Below are positions 33,045 through 41,189 of a stretch of DNA of 64,000 bases, one piece after another. Origin of the DNA: Angustibacter sp049994355 (GTDB lineage: Bacteria; Actinomycetota; Actinomycetes; Actinomycetales; Angustibacteraceae); the NCBI RefSeq assembly GCF_049994355.1, contig NZ_CP188257.1:3410001-3474000 (forward strand). Reading direction: 5' to 3'. The notes beneath the pieces were generated by a model. It was not told where the DNA came from and searched no databases. It saw nothing but the letters and a program-made list of their open reading frames with translations. The translations under genes and the position numbers were made by a program. Position 1 is the first letter of the stretch; each line of letters begins with the position of its first letter.

Positions 33045-34037
33045 ATGAGCGGCGGCGTGACGTACGCGCACCTGGGACGGTCGGGGCTACTGGTCAGCCG
33101 GATCGCGCTCGGGACGATGGACTTCGGGTACCTGCTGGACGAGTCCACCAGCTTCGACGTGATGGACGCCGCGGTCGGGGCCGGCATCAACCACTTCGAC
33201 ACCGCCGACGTCTACGGCGGTCCGCAAGCCGCGGACATGGCCATGGGCTACGGCGTGTCGGAGGAAGTGATAGGACGATGGCTGCAGCGCAGCGGGCATC
33301 GCGACGACATCGTGCTTGCGACGAAGGCGTACCAGCCGATGGGGCTCGGGCCCAATGACCGGCGTCTGTCCGCCTACCACCTTCGGCGGGCGTGCGATGC
33401 GAGCCTGCGCCGACTGCAGACCGACCACATCGACCTGTACCAGATGCACCACGTCGACCGGGCCACGCCGTGGGAAGAGATCTGGCAGGCGATGGAGCTG
33501 CTGGTCCGCGATGGCAAGGTCAGCTATGTCGGCAGCAGCAACTTCGCCGCCTGGGACGTCGCCTTGGCCCAGTCCGCAGCCACGACAAGGCACTTCCTCG
33601 GGCTCACTTCGGAGCAGTGCCTGTACAACCTGGCCAAGCGCAACGTCGAGATCGAGCTGGTGCCCGCACTGCGCAGTCTCGGCATCGGCCTGATCGCCTA
33701 CAGCCCGCTGCACGCCGGGCTGCTGGCCGGCGCGTTGGAGGCCGTCACGGCCGGCCGCGCGTCGAGCGAGATGCAACAACGGGTCGCCACCCAGCACGAT
33801 CAGCTCGAGGCTTACGAAGGGCTCTGCCGCGAGCTGGACGCCAAGCCAGCGAACGTGGCGCTGGCCTGGTTGCTGGGCACACCCGGAGTGTCAACAGCGA
33901 TCGTCGGTGCCGGCTCTGTCGAGCAGCTTCGCGCGAACCTCGGCGGTGTCACGCTGAGTCTGGGGGCCGAGGCCGTGCAGAAGCTCGAGGACATCTGGCC
34001 AGGTCCTGGCGAGGCGCCGCAGGCTTACGCCTGGTGA
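33045..34037 (+). CDS. Aldo/keto reductase
   Basis: This 330-residue TIM-barrel oxidoreductase has the catalytic tetrad Asp52 and Tyr57 (FDTADVYGG), Lys94 (LATKAY) and His135 (LYQMHHVD). The NADPH site is late in the chain (STAIVGAGSVEQLRANL). It reduces carbonyls with NADPH; the closest type is the YajO/MocA-like group. ATG 33045 starts directly before VTYAHLGRSGLLVSRI, the family start. It is alone between repeat copies 12 and 13. A second, unrelated-sequence aldo/keto reductase lies at 36093-37061. Confidence 0.9.
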   Translation: MSGGVTYAHLGRSGLLVSRIALGTMDFGYLLDESTSFDVMDAAVGAGINHFDTADVYGGPQAADMAMGYGVSEEVIGRWLQRSGHRDDIVLATKAYQPMGLGPNDRRLSAYHLRRACDASLRRLQTDHIDLYQMHHVDRATPWEEIWQAMELLVRDGKVSYVGSSNFAAWDVALAQSAATTRHFLGLTSEQCLYNLAKRNVEIELVPALRSLGIGLIAYSPLHAGLLAGALEAVTAGRASSEMQQRVATQHDQLEAYEGLCRELDAKPANVALAWLLGTPGVSTAIVGAGSVEQLRANLGGVTLSLGAEAVQKLEDIWPGPGEAPQAYAW

Positions 34038-34089
34038 GCCGCCCATACCAGCGTGTGAGGGGCGAGCGGGGTTCATGCATGCTGCGCGA

Positions 34090-34130
34090 GACGTCCGCTT
34101 CTGCCGCGTTGAGGCCGTTTCCGCGGTCAG
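34090..34130 (+). repeat. Array repeat copy 13
   Basis: ACGTCCGCTTCTGCCGC and GTTGAGGCCG; the right arm is diverged (TTTCCGCGGTCAG). Confidence 0.78.
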
Positions 34131-34236
34131 CTAGGTTCGAGCGCTCGCCCGAAGGGGCTTCGCGCCCTCTATCGGTGCCGGATGAAGCCGGATACGTTGC
34201 GCCTGACCCGTTCGCATCAACACCAGGAGGCAGGCC

Positions 34237-34641
34237 GTGCCAAATTTCCCCCCACTCGCTCACGTCGCCGTAACGGTCACCGATCTGCAACGCAGCACGG
34301 CCTGGTACACCGCACTGTTCGGGTCGGAGCCTGTCCTCGATGAGGACGAGGAGAGTGGCGACTTCCATCACACCGTCTATGCCCTCTCGGGTGGACAGCT
34401 GTTCGGGCTGCACACCCATGCCGAGCCGGCCGCCGGGACCTTCGACGAGCGCCAGACCGGTCTCGACCACGTCTCCTTCGCCTGCAGCGGTCGCGGCGAG
34501 CTGCAGAAGTGGGCCGATCATCTGGCCACGCTTGGCGTCTCGCACGAGGGCATCAAGGATGCGTCCTACGGCTCCGGGGTCTCGTTCCGGGATCCCGACG
34601 GGATCGCGCTCGAGTTCTTCGCGCCACCCGGGGTCGAGTGA
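34237..34641 (+). CDS. VOC-family protein (glyoxalase/bleomycin-resistance-like)
   Basis: This 134-residue protein has two beta-alpha-beta-beta-beta modules. Likely metal ligands are His9 (LAHVAVTVTD), His78 (GLDHVSFAC) and Glu126 (GIALEFFAP). AGGAGG lies 6 bases before the GTG start. The fold covers glyoxalases, dioxygenases and drug-binding proteins; the substrate is unknown. It is alone in its unit between repeat copies 13 and 14. Confidence 0.85.
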   Translation: MPNFPPLAHVAVTVTDLQRSTAWYTALFGSEPVLDEDEESGDFHHTVYALSGGQLFGLHTHAEPAAGTFDERQTGLDHVSFACSGRGELQKWADHLATLGVSHEGIKDASYGSGVSFRDPDGIALEFFAPPGVE

Positions 34642-34738
34642 GTTAGGGCTTGCCGGCTGCGGCGCGGCCGAGGGCAGCACCTCGGGGCCACCGAACTCGA
34701 TGATCTGCCCTGAGGAGCCACACCCTTGCTTCAGCCAA

Positions 34739-34817
34739 ACTCATCCGCCCATGCCGATGAGCTGCCGCGAGCTCGCTAAGCATGCTCTTCTGCCGCTGTC
34801 CGTGCGCGGTCCTGCCG
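34739..34817 (+). repeat. Array repeat copy 14, left part (split by IS30)
   Basis: A fragment CATCCGCCCATGCCGATGAG (34742-34761) precedes the main copy (GCATGCTCTTCTGCCGCTGT, then CGCGGTCCTGCCG). IS30 copy 2 interrupts it after TGCCG. Confidence 0.82.
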
Positions 34818-36045
34818 GTGGTCTCAATAGGTCGGCGCAACACTTCCTTGATCGACGTGTGTCGAGGAGGTCGTTGTGGGACATGGCGATTACGAGAGGT
34901 TGACGCCGGAGGCGATCGACCAGCTGTGGTTGCGGATGCGGGCCGGGATGGCGGCGAAGCCGTCGGCGCGTGAGCTGGGGTTGTGCACCGGGACGGTGCG
35001 GGCGTATCTGATCCGCTGCGGCGGGATCAGACCCGACCCGCGACGGCGGGCCGCGGGCCGGCTGAGCCTGGTCGAGCGGGAGGAGATCTCCCGCGGGTTG
35101 GCGGCCGGTGAGTCGTTGCGGGTGATCGCGGCCGGGTTGGGTCGGGCACCGTCGACGGTCTGTCGGGAGGTCAACGCCAATGGTGGCCGGCGTCGTTACC
35201 GGGCGGCGCGCGCCGATGTGTCGGCGTGGTCGCGGGCGACCCGGCCCAAGGCGTGCAAGCTGGCGAGCCGTCCGGTGCTGCGGGCGGTGGTGGAGGCGAA
35301 GCTGACGCAACGCTGGTCGCCGCAGCAGATTGCCGGTTGGCTGAAGCTGACCTTCCCCGACCGTCCGGAGATGCAGGTGTCGCACGAGAGCATCTACCGC
35401 ACCCTGTTCGTGCAGTCCCGTGGGGCGCTGCGCAAGGAGCTGACCCGCTACCTGCGCACCGGGCGGGTGGTCCGGCGCCCGAAAGGGGTGCGCCTGCCCG
35501 ACGGGCGCGGTGGACGCCCGAACACCCTGCACATCTCCGAGCGGCCGGCCGAGGCAGAGGACCGGGCGGTGCCCGGGCACTGGGAGGGTGACCTGGTGTT
35601 CGGCAAGAACATGAGCCCGGTGGCCACCCTGGTCGAACGCAAGACCCGGTTCCTGATGCTGGTCGGGCTGCCCCGCGGGGACCACCGGGCCGACGCCGTC
35701 GCCGACGCGTTGGCCGCGGCGATCACCACCCTTCCCGCCCAGCTGGCCAAGTCGCTGACCTGGGACCTGGGCCACGAGATGGCCCAACACCAACGGCTGA
35801 CGATCCAGACCGGGGTGCAGGTCTACTTCTGTGACCCCAAGTCACCGTGGCAGCGGGGCAGCAACGAGAACGCCAACGGCCTGCTGCGCCAGTACCTGCC
35901 CCGCCGACTCGACTTCCGAGCCCTCACCCAGGCCGACCTGGACCTCATCGCCGCCGAGCTCAACGGACGCCCTCGACAGACCCTTGGCTTCAAGACACCA
36001 TCACAAGCACTGGCAGAGGCGTTGCGTTGACCGCCTGAACCCGCA
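34818..36045 (+). mobile_element. IS30-family element (copy 2)
   Basis: This is the same 1228-bp element as at 24986-26213, shifted by 9832 bases. CCG flanks it on both sides (34815-34817, 36046-36048), and its removal restores TGCCGATGAGCGGACGTT. Both IS30 copies therefore sit at the same base of the repeat and in the same orientation. Confidence 0.88.
34876..36030 (+). CDS. IS30-family transposase (copy 2)
   Basis: This 384-residue protein is identical to the copy at 25044-26198: DDE residues Asp239, Asp297, Glu331, N-terminal helix-turn-helix, and GTG start behind GAGGAGG. Confidence 0.95.
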   Translation: MGHGDYERLTPEAIDQLWLRMRAGMAAKPSARELGLCTGTVRAYLIRCGGIRPDPRRRAAGRLSLVEREEISRGLAAGESLRVIAAGLGRAPSTVCREVNANGGRRRYRAARADVSAWSRATRPKACKLASRPVLRAVVEAKLTQRWSPQQIAGWLKLTFPDRPEMQVSHESIYRTLFVQSRGALRKELTRYLRTGRVVRRPKGVRLPDGRGGRPNTLHISERPAEAEDRAVPGHWEGDLVFGKNMSPVATLVERKTRFLMLVGLPRGDHRADAVADALAAAITTLPAQLAKSLTWDLGHEMAQHQRLTIQTGVQVYFCDPKSPWQRGSNENANGLLRQYLPRRLDFRALTQADLDLIAAELNGRPRQTLGFKTPSQALAEALR

Positions 36046-36061
36046 CCGATGAGCGGACGTT
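36046..36061 (+). repeat. Array repeat copy 14, right arm
   Basis: CCGATGAGCGGACGTT, the exact complement of the best left arm AACGTCCGCTCATC. Confidence 0.9.
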
Positions 36062-36092
36062 GGCCGTGTCCGACGCGAGCGGTCGGCGTGCG

Positions 36093-37061
36093 TCACCACC
36101 AGTAGTTGTCCTGCGCGGCGTACGGGTCCTGCAGCGCCTGGATTTCGTCCGGGGTGAGGCGGACGTCCATGGCTGCCACCGCGTCATCGAGGTGTTTGGG
36201 CTTGGTGGCGCCGACGATGGGACAGGCGACGACGGGCTTGGACAACACCCAGGCCAGGGCCACCTGCGCCATCGACGCTCCGCGCGCCTCCGCGATCTGT
36301 TGGACGGCGTCGACGACGCCCTTGTCGGCGTCCCGGTCGAACGCCTTGGCCACCGCATCGGTGGAAGAGCGGCCGGTCTGCTCACCCCATGGACGGGCAG
36401 CCCGGCCCTTCGCCAGCGGCGAGTACGGGGTCAGACCGACCCCCTGGTCCAGGCACAGCGGGATCATGTCGCGCTCTTCCTCACGCTTAAGGACGTTGTA
36501 CTGGTCCTCCATCGCCGAGAACCTGGTCCAGCCATTGACCTCGGCGGCGGTCTGCAGCTTGGCGAACTGCCACGCCCACATCGACGAGGCACCCAGGTAG
36601 CGCACCTTCCCCGCCCGGACGACGTCGTGCAGGGCCGCCATGGTCTCCTCGACCGGGACTTGCTCGTCGAACCGGTGGAGGTAGTAGACGTCGACGTAGT
36701 CGGTACCCAGCCGGCGCAGCGAGCCGTCCAACTGCTCGAGGACGGCCTTGCGCGACAGGCCGCTGCCCCCCGGTCCGTCATGCATCCTCCCGTGCACCTT
36801 GGTGGCCAGCACGATGTCCTCGCGGCGCGAGTAGCGGTTGATGGCCCGGCCGACGAACTCCTCCGAAGTGCCGCCCTGGTAGACGTTCGCGGTGTCCCAG
36901 AAGGTGACCCCGAGCTCGACCGCCTGCCGGAAGAACGGCGCCGCAGCGTCCTCGTCCAGGGTCCACTGGTGCATCCCAGATGCCGCCTGACCGTAACTCA
37001 TGCAACCCAGGCCGATTCGGCTCACCGTCAGCCCCGACTGCCCCAGCCGTGTGTACTCCAT
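36093..37061 (-). CDS. Aldo/keto reductase
   Basis: This 322-residue enzyme has Asp56 and Tyr61 (FWDTANVYQGG), Lys88 (LATKVHG) and His129 (VYYLHRFD), the aldo/keto reductase tetrad, and ACPIVGATKPKHLDDAV as cofactor loop. It resembles the Tas/YajO group that reduces aldehydes and ketones with NADPH. ATG 37061 follows GGAAGGTG; GTG 37070 is an alternative. It lies alone between repeat copies 14 and 15, on the strand opposite to most array genes. Confidence 0.9.
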   Translation of the reverse strand: MEYTRLGQSGLTVSRIGLGCMSYGQAASGMHQWTLDEDAAAPFFRQAVELGVTFWDTANVYQGGTSEEFVGRAINRYSRREDIVLATKVHGRMHDGPGGSGLSRKAVLEQLDGSLRRLGTDYVDVYYLHRFDEQVPVEETMAALHDVVRAGKVRYLGASSMWAWQFAKLQTAAEVNGWTRFSAMEDQYNVLKREEERDMIPLCLDQGVGLTPYSPLAKGRAARPWGEQTGRSSTDAVAKAFDRDADKGVVDAVQQIAEARGASMAQVALAWVLSKPVVACPIVGATKPKHLDDAVAAMDVRLTPDEIQALQDPYAAQDNYWW

Positions 37062-37209
37062 GTGAAACACCTTCCGCGAAGCCCGGCTCGCCGCGACGAG
37101 ACCACGGCAGGCCAGGCGGGTGCCGATGTGACCGACCTCCGATAGCGAGCCTAGGGGTGCGCCGGCGGTGGGGAGTCCCTGGCATCTGACCCTTCGCCGG
37201 GGCCCCGGA

Positions 37210-37256
37210 CAACGCACTCATCTGCCGCTGTCCGCGCTCCGTCGTGCCGGGCGGAG
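37210..37256 (+). repeat. Array repeat copy 15
   Basis: AACGCACTCATCTGCCGCTG, then TCCGTCGTGCCGGGCGGAG. Confidence 0.85.
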
Positions 37257-37288
37257 GCTGCGACTGGATCGTCGCAACGAGACACCGC

Positions 37289-37431
37289 TCAAGGCGCAGG
37301 TGCGCTGGCCCAGCCCGTGTCGTTGCCGCCTGGAGGCTCTTCGCGCTGCTTGCCGCACCGCAGGCACTTCAGGAAGTAGCCATCCGGGCTGCCTGGATAT
37401 CGGACAGCTTCCAGTTGTGCCCCGCCACCAT
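37289..37431 (-). pseudogene. Small zinc-ribbon-like protein, frameshifted
   Basis: The ATG at 37431 begins MVAGHNWKLSDI and the frame then hits a stop. One frame over, the sequence continues GSPDGYFLKCLRCGKQREEPPGG to a TGA at 37289. Joined, it reads like the small actinobacterial/phage proteins with a GHxW start and a C-x-x-C-G-K half zinc ribbon. A single frameshift near GATATCCAG explains the break. Function of this family is unknown. Confidence 0.5.
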
Positions 37432-37626
37432 GCACAGCTTCCGCCTTACCACGTCGCGCCTCCAGGCATGGCTCGCCCTGACGGCAGGAACTATCCACGC
37501 GCTGCGCGGACGCGTCAAGGTTGCCCGAGGCAACGCACTGCCGTAGAGCAGGCGCTCGGAGTCGAACGCTCGCTTCGTCCTCCGTGATGCTGCGTCGTCG
37601 CGGAACTTCGCCCTAGTCGCCATGCT

Positions 37627-37993
37627 CGGGCTACTCGGCCCTGCGGATCTTCGAAGCGACCAACCGCGACATCAACGACGTCGGCGAGGAACACGGCCAC
37701 CGAGTCCTGCGAGTCGTCGGCAAGGGCAGCCGGATCGTGCTGGTCCCGGTGCCACCCGAAGGCTCCGCCGACTCGCCGAGACCGCCGGCGTTCGGCTGCC
37801 CCGAATGCACCCCCACATGCTCCGACACACCTTCGTCACCACCATGCTCGACGCCGGCGTCGACCTGCGCGACGTCCAGATCGCCGCCCGCCACGCCGAC
37901 CCCAGAACCACCATGCGCTACGACCCGGCCCGCCCGAACCTGGACCGTCACCCCAACTACATCCTCGCCGCCTACATGGCCTCAGGCACCTAA
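37627..37993 (+). pseudogene. Tyrosine recombinase (XerC/D-like) C-terminal remnant, frameshifted
   Basis: One frame gives YSALRIFEATNRDINDVGEE, then RVLRVVGKGSRIVLVPVPPE, with catalytic Arg and Lys. A second frame from about 37765 gives RLAETAGVRLPRMHPHMLRHTFVTTM, AARHADPRTTMRY and the end at 37993, with catalytic H-x-x-R, His and Tyr. All catalytic residues exist, but across a frameshift, and the N-terminal DNA-binding half is absent. No integron-specific insert is seen before the H-x-x-R box. It lies between repeat copies 15 and 16. Confidence 0.8.
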
Positions 37994-38239
37994 GCCCTAA
38001 CGTGCCGATGTCCGTTCACTCAGCGCAGCCACGAACGTGGTGTGCTTGTCGAAGGGATGCAGAGTTGGCTGCGCTCGTCGCGAGCCTCGAGGCTGTGTCG
38101 AAGCGGACAAGAGTGCAGGGTCGGGGTAGCTGACGACGTCACCTGGCACATGGGCATTCGCCGACAACGCGGCGTGGTCGCCGGGCTCGCGGTGGTTGGT
38201 CCTCGCGGGAGGGCACTTTGATCGTGGTCGGACGTGGTG
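37994..38239. other. Gap after recombinase remnant
   Basis: It holds a short repeat fragment (copy 16) and otherwise no gene-like frame. Confidence 0.4.
37999..38016 (+). repeat. Array repeat copy 16 (fragment)
   Basis: AACGTGCCGATGTCCGTT: only outer parts of the repeat remain. It sits 5 bases after the recombinase stop. Confidence 0.5.
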
Positions 38240-39052
38240 CTACTCCCCGACGGAGGCCCCACCGATGCCACCAACGCTGAAGTATCGGTGTCCCAGGCCG
38301 AACAGCAGGATGGCCGGCGCCATCGCGACCAGAGCCACGGAGCTCCCCGCCGGCGATCCCGGACCGAAAATATCGAGGGCTACAGGCAGCGTGTACTTCG
38401 ACTGCGAGCGCAGGAAAACGACGGCCATCAGGTAGTCGTTCCAGGACAGCAGGAAGGTGAAGATCGCCGTGGACAACAGGCCCGGCCACGAGTTGGGCAA
38501 CACGATCCGCACGAACGCGCCGAAGATCGACGCACCGTCGAGCCACGCCGCCTGATCGAGGCTGGTCGGGATCGAGTCCATATACGTAGCGCTCATCCAG
38601 GTGGCGACGGCGAGCGAGGCGCCGACGTAGATGATCATCAGGCCGAACAGGCTGTCCACCAGGTGCAGGCCGACGAAGAGGATGAACAGCGGGATCACCG
38701 CACTGATCGTCGGCAATGATTGGATGATGAACAACAGAAGCGAGTAGCCGGAGAGCAGTCGACTCCGGCCGCGGGAGATGACGTAGCCGGCCGGAGCCGC
38801 GACAACGATGCAGACCATGACAGTTGACAGCGTGACTGCGAGGCTGTTAGCCAGCCATCGCGCCGTGTCGGAGTAGCGGAAAACGTCGACGAGATTCGTC
38901 GTGGAAAGGCCGAAGAAGCGATTCCCATGGCCTGGGGCGCGAAGCGCGCGAGCGAAGATGACTGCGATGGGTGCCAGGGCCACTGACGTCACAACCAGTG
39001 CGACCGTGAACCGCAACCACTTCCACCGATCACGCCGGCTGGCTCCCACCAC
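38240..39052 (-). CDS. Orphan ABC transporter permease (MalG type)
   Basis: This 270-residue membrane protein has six helices and the permease EAA loop (LDQAAWLDGASIFGAFVRIVLPNSWPGL), typical of the second permease of carbohydrate importers. It should couple to an ATPase and a binding protein, but none lies nearby, so it is a stranded subunit. The GTG start at 39052 opens a basic leader before helix 1. It fills the unit between repeat copies 16 and 17. Confidence 0.85.
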   Translation of the reverse strand: MVGASRRDRWKWLRFTVALVVTSVALAPIAVIFARALRAPGHGNRFFGLSTTNLVDVFRYSDTARWLANSLAVTLSTVMVCIVVAAPAGYVISRGRSRLLSGYSLLLFIIQSLPTISAVIPLFILFVGLHLVDSLFGLMIIYVGASLAVATWMSATYMDSIPTSLDQAAWLDGASIFGAFVRIVLPNSWPGLLSTAIFTFLLSWNDYLMAVVFLRSQSKYTLPVALDIFGPGSPAGSSVALVAMAPAILLFGLGHRYFSVGGIGGASVGE

Positions 39053-39089
39053 TCAAGCCTAACTGCGTGAACGCGCTCCGCCAGGCCGA

Positions 39090-39131
39090 AACGAACTCTC
39101 ATGCCGTAGCGTCCCCACGGCATTGCGCACG
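39090..39131 (+). repeat. Array repeat copy 17 (degenerate)
   Basis: AACGAACTCTCATGCCGTAG, then CACGGCATTGCGCACGTG. Confidence 0.6.
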
Positions 39132-39172
39132 TGTCTCCCAGCGCGCCCTGCCAGGCGGCCAAGGCGCGAACG

Positions 39173-39457
39173 TCAGGTCTGCCCGATGACCTCACAGACA
39201 TCGACGCTGACCAACGTGGCCGGCGCGTCGGGCATGTCCCGCAGCGTGTTGTAGGTCGCCTCGGCTGCTCGGGCGTTTGCTTCGGTGTCAAACAGCCAGA
39301 AGGAGTGTTGGATCAGTTCCCCGTCTACCGTTCGTGCCCAGTAGCCGCCGCCGGAACCGGGCATGCCGCGCACCATCGCGACCCCGCCCTCGATCATCGA
39401 CAACGCCTCGTCGGCTCGGTTCGGCTTGATTTCGACTTTCCCGATGACCGCGTACAT
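39173..39457 (-). CDS. ABM-like dimeric alpha/beta-barrel protein
   Basis: This 94-residue protein (MYAVIGKVEIKPNRADEALS, then a strand-helix repeat and TLVSVDVCEVIGQT) has the ferredoxin-like fold of antibiotic-biosynthesis-monooxygenase/EthD-type proteins. GGAAGGGG precedes the ATG. Members oxidise small aromatic molecules or only bind them; neither is shown here. It shares a repeat-bounded unit with two further small genes. Confidence 0.7.
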   Translation of the reverse strand: MYAVIGKVEIKPNRADEALSMIEGGVAMVRGMPGSGGGYWARTVDGELIQHSFWLFDTEANARAAEATYNTLRDMPDAPATLVSVDVCEVIGQT

Positions 39458-39499
39458 GGCGTTCCCCTTCCAACGACTCCGGGCCGGGGTCAGTCTTGC

Positions 39500-39796
39500 T
39501 CACTCATGCACCACGGTCCATGGGCTGAGCCCGGCACCCGTCTCTCGGGCGTCACCAATCGCACGCTCATGGCTCCCATCCGGGATGAGCCGCGACAGTT
39601 CCTCTCGAATCATGCCCGCACTTTCGTCGCGACGATCGAGCCCGAACAACCCGGAGGTCGATCCTGCGCCATTGCAACGCAAAGGGGCGATCGCGGTGCG
39701 ACGAGCGAATCGGCAAGCTCGCGCTACGAGGAGCGCCATCGTCAGCTGTTGGCGCGCCTCCTCCTCACTGGCAAACCCGGTAACGGAAGCCAGCAA
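39500..39796 (-). CDS. Possible small hypothetical protein (98 residues)
   Basis: This frame uses a TTG start and encodes a plausible soluble protein (SEEEARQQLTMALLVARACR, then GMIREELSRLIPDGSHERAIGDARETGAGL). No family, no ribosome site; it could be non-coding. It lies 42 bases upstream of the ABM-like gene on the same strand. Confidence 0.3.
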   Translation of the reverse strand: MLASVTGFASEEEARQQLTMALLVARACRFARRTAIAPLRCNGAGSTSGLFGLDRRDESAGMIREELSRLIPDGSHERAIGDARETGAGLSPWTVVHE

Positions 39797-39866
39797 GGCC
39801 AGGCGCGCTGGCGCGGACCATCTGCCGATTCGCGGGCCTAGCGTCCTCGTGAACTACGGTTTGGCC

Positions 39867-40175
39867 GTGACGGATCCAAGCTGGACGCTCATGCATGAGA
39901 TGAAGCCCGCTCTGTTGGAGGCATTGCGTGAATCGGGGGTGACCAGGATCGAGTATGTGACCAGGTTCCCGACCCGGGACGATGCGTGGGTGTGGCTGGG
40001 AACTGCTACGGACGCTGAGCGGGATGCCCTGTCCGAGTCGCAGGTGCTCCTACAGGTGCGGCTCATCGCCGAGCGTCTGGGATTGTCACCCGGGAAGGTC
40101 GCCGGGGTCACCGTGCAATCGGAGGAAACGGTCGCCCGGGACTTCGCGGGGAGTTGGTTCTATGCCCTTCGCTGA
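39867..40175 (+). CDS. Small hypothetical protein (102 residues)
   Basis: The sequence reads MHEMKPALLEALRESGVTRI, then YVTRFPTRDDAWVWLGTATDAERDAL and SQVLLQVRLIAERLGLSPGKVAGVTVQSEETVARDF. The mixed alpha/beta soluble protein shows the D-x-W-V-W-L-x-T-x-T-D-x-E pattern common in small cassette-borne orphan proteins. Unrecognised. The GTG start is preferred on coding character. Repeat copy 18 lies 20 bases past the stop. Confidence 0.55.
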   Translation: MTDPSWTLMHEMKPALLEALRESGVTRIEYVTRFPTRDDAWVWLGTATDAERDALSESQVLLQVRLIAERLGLSPGKVAGVTVQSEETVARDFAGSWFYALR

Positions 40176-40195
40176 TCATCCGGAGCCGCGTTCAG

Positions 40196-40240
40196 AGCGC
40201 TGTTATGCCGGTGAGCTCTGCGCCGTGGGTCGTGCCAAAC
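40196..40240 (+). repeat. Array repeat copy 18 (degenerate)
   Basis: GAGCGCTGTTATGCCGGTGA, then GTGGGTCGTGCC. The right end runs to 8 bases before the next gene's start. Confidence 0.6.
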
Positions 40241-40247
40241 TGCGAAG

Positions 40248-40634
40248 GTGAGCCTGTTCAAGACGCCCCAGGTCGTTCTGTTCAGTATGGACTTGCCTCG
40301 GACGGCGAGATTCTATGAAGCCCTCGGTTTCGAGGAGGTCTTCAGAACTCCGACGGAGGGTTCCCCCATTCACGTCGACCTAGTGCTCGACGGGTACCGA
40401 ATCGGTCTGGCAAGCGAGGGCTCCACTCGCGACGACCATGGCCTCGAGCCAGTTGTGCGTGGCCAGCGTGCCGCCGTGATCTTGTGGACAGACGACGCCG
40501 CAGCTTCGTACGCACGCCTTCAAGAGGTGGGGGCCACGCCAGTGAAGGAGCCAGAGCCGTGGCTTGGGCGGCTCCTCATCGCTTGGGTCGAAGACCCGGA
40601 CGGTCACCTGATCCAGGTAGCGGAAGCCGTCTGA
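40248..40634 (+). CDS. VOC-family protein
   Basis: This 128-residue glyoxalase/dioxygenase-fold protein reads QVVLFSMDLPRTARFYEALGFEEVF, then VHVDLVLDGYRIGL-like strands and the C-terminal WVEDPDGHLIQVAEA. The first metal ligand position is Gln rather than His, so it may not be a classical metal enzyme and could be a binding protein. The GTG start lies next to repeat copy 18; copy 19 follows the stop by 15 bases, so it is a compact single-gene unit. Confidence 0.82.
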   Translation: MSLFKTPQVVLFSMDLPRTARFYEALGFEEVFRTPTEGSPIHVDLVLDGYRIGLASEGSTRDDHGLEPVVRGQRAAVILWTDDAAASYARLQEVGATPVKEPEPWLGRLLIAWVEDPDGHLIQVAEAV

Positions 40635-40649
40635 AGGCCTGCAAGTAGC

Positions 40650-40697
40650 GACGCCCGGATCTGCCGCTGAGCGTGCGCGGTTGTGCCGATGAGCGCG
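40650..40697 (+). repeat. Array repeat copy 19 (rightmost)
   Basis: GACGCCCGGATCTGCCGCTG, AGCGTGCGCGG, then TTGTGCCGATGAGCGC. The last clear copy in the window. Confidence 0.88.
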
Positions 40698-40703
40698 CTC
40701 CCG

Positions 40704-41189
40704 TCAGGAATCGGCGAGCAACAACTCGGCCCAGACCTGCCGCGGCCAATCAGGCCGGTCGGCGGGGTCGCGCCGTACCTCGACGAACCCGTGGCGCGCA
40801 TAGACAGCCGCGGCCCTGGCGTTGCCGTCGATGTACTCGATGGCAACGGTTCCTCGCGCGGCCGGAACTACCCCGATAAGAGCGGTGAGCAGTGAGCTTC
40901 CCACACCCTCGCCTTGGTGACCGGGATGGACGTACAGCTTCCAGATCACAGGTGGGTCGGGGCGCAGGTCGACGTTGCCCACGCCGACCACGTGGCCTTC
41001 GGACTCCGCAACCAGGGTCGTGGTCGTGGCGAGGCCACGCTCGACAGCGGCCGCCGACCACCAGGTTGCCAAGCCGTGCTCGACGAAGTCCTGCCCCGCG
41101 AACGCGTACGTTCCGGGCCACGCGGCACGGCCGATCTCACAGATTGCGTCGACATCGGTCTGGGTGGCACGCCGCACTTCTAGCGTCAT
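40704..41189 (-). CDS. GNAT-family N-acetyltransferase
   Basis: This 161-residue enzyme (VRRATQTDVDAICEIGRAAWP, then WKLYVHPGHQGEGVGSSLL with the acetyl-CoA loop Q-G-E-G-V-G, and NARAAAVYARHGFVEVRR) is a typical GNAT. The acceptor is unknown; GNATs are common passengers of cassette arrays. Its stop lies 7 bases from repeat copy 19. Confidence 0.9.
   Translation of the reverse strand: MTLEVRRATQTDVDAICEIGRAAWPGTYAFAGQDFVEHGLATWWSAAAVERGLATTTTLVAESEGHVVGVGNVDLRPDPPVIWKLYVHPGHQGEGVGSSLLTALIGVVPAARGTVAIEYIDGNARAAAVYARHGFVEVRRDPADRPDWPRQVWAELLLADS

Noticed and set aside
18091..36045. Segmental duplication of a 9.7-kb block
   Set aside because: Only the IS elements recur; sequences between them are unrelated.
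18082..40697. CRISPR array
   Set aside because: Repeats are 0.4-1.5 kb apart with genes between them, vary in sequence, and there are no spacers of uniform length or cas genes.
18000..40700. Classical integron attC sites
   Set aside because: The repeats often begin AAC and a few end in GTT, but the RYYYAAC and GTTRRRY core boxes are not conserved and no IntI-type integrase is present, so they are called array repeats only.
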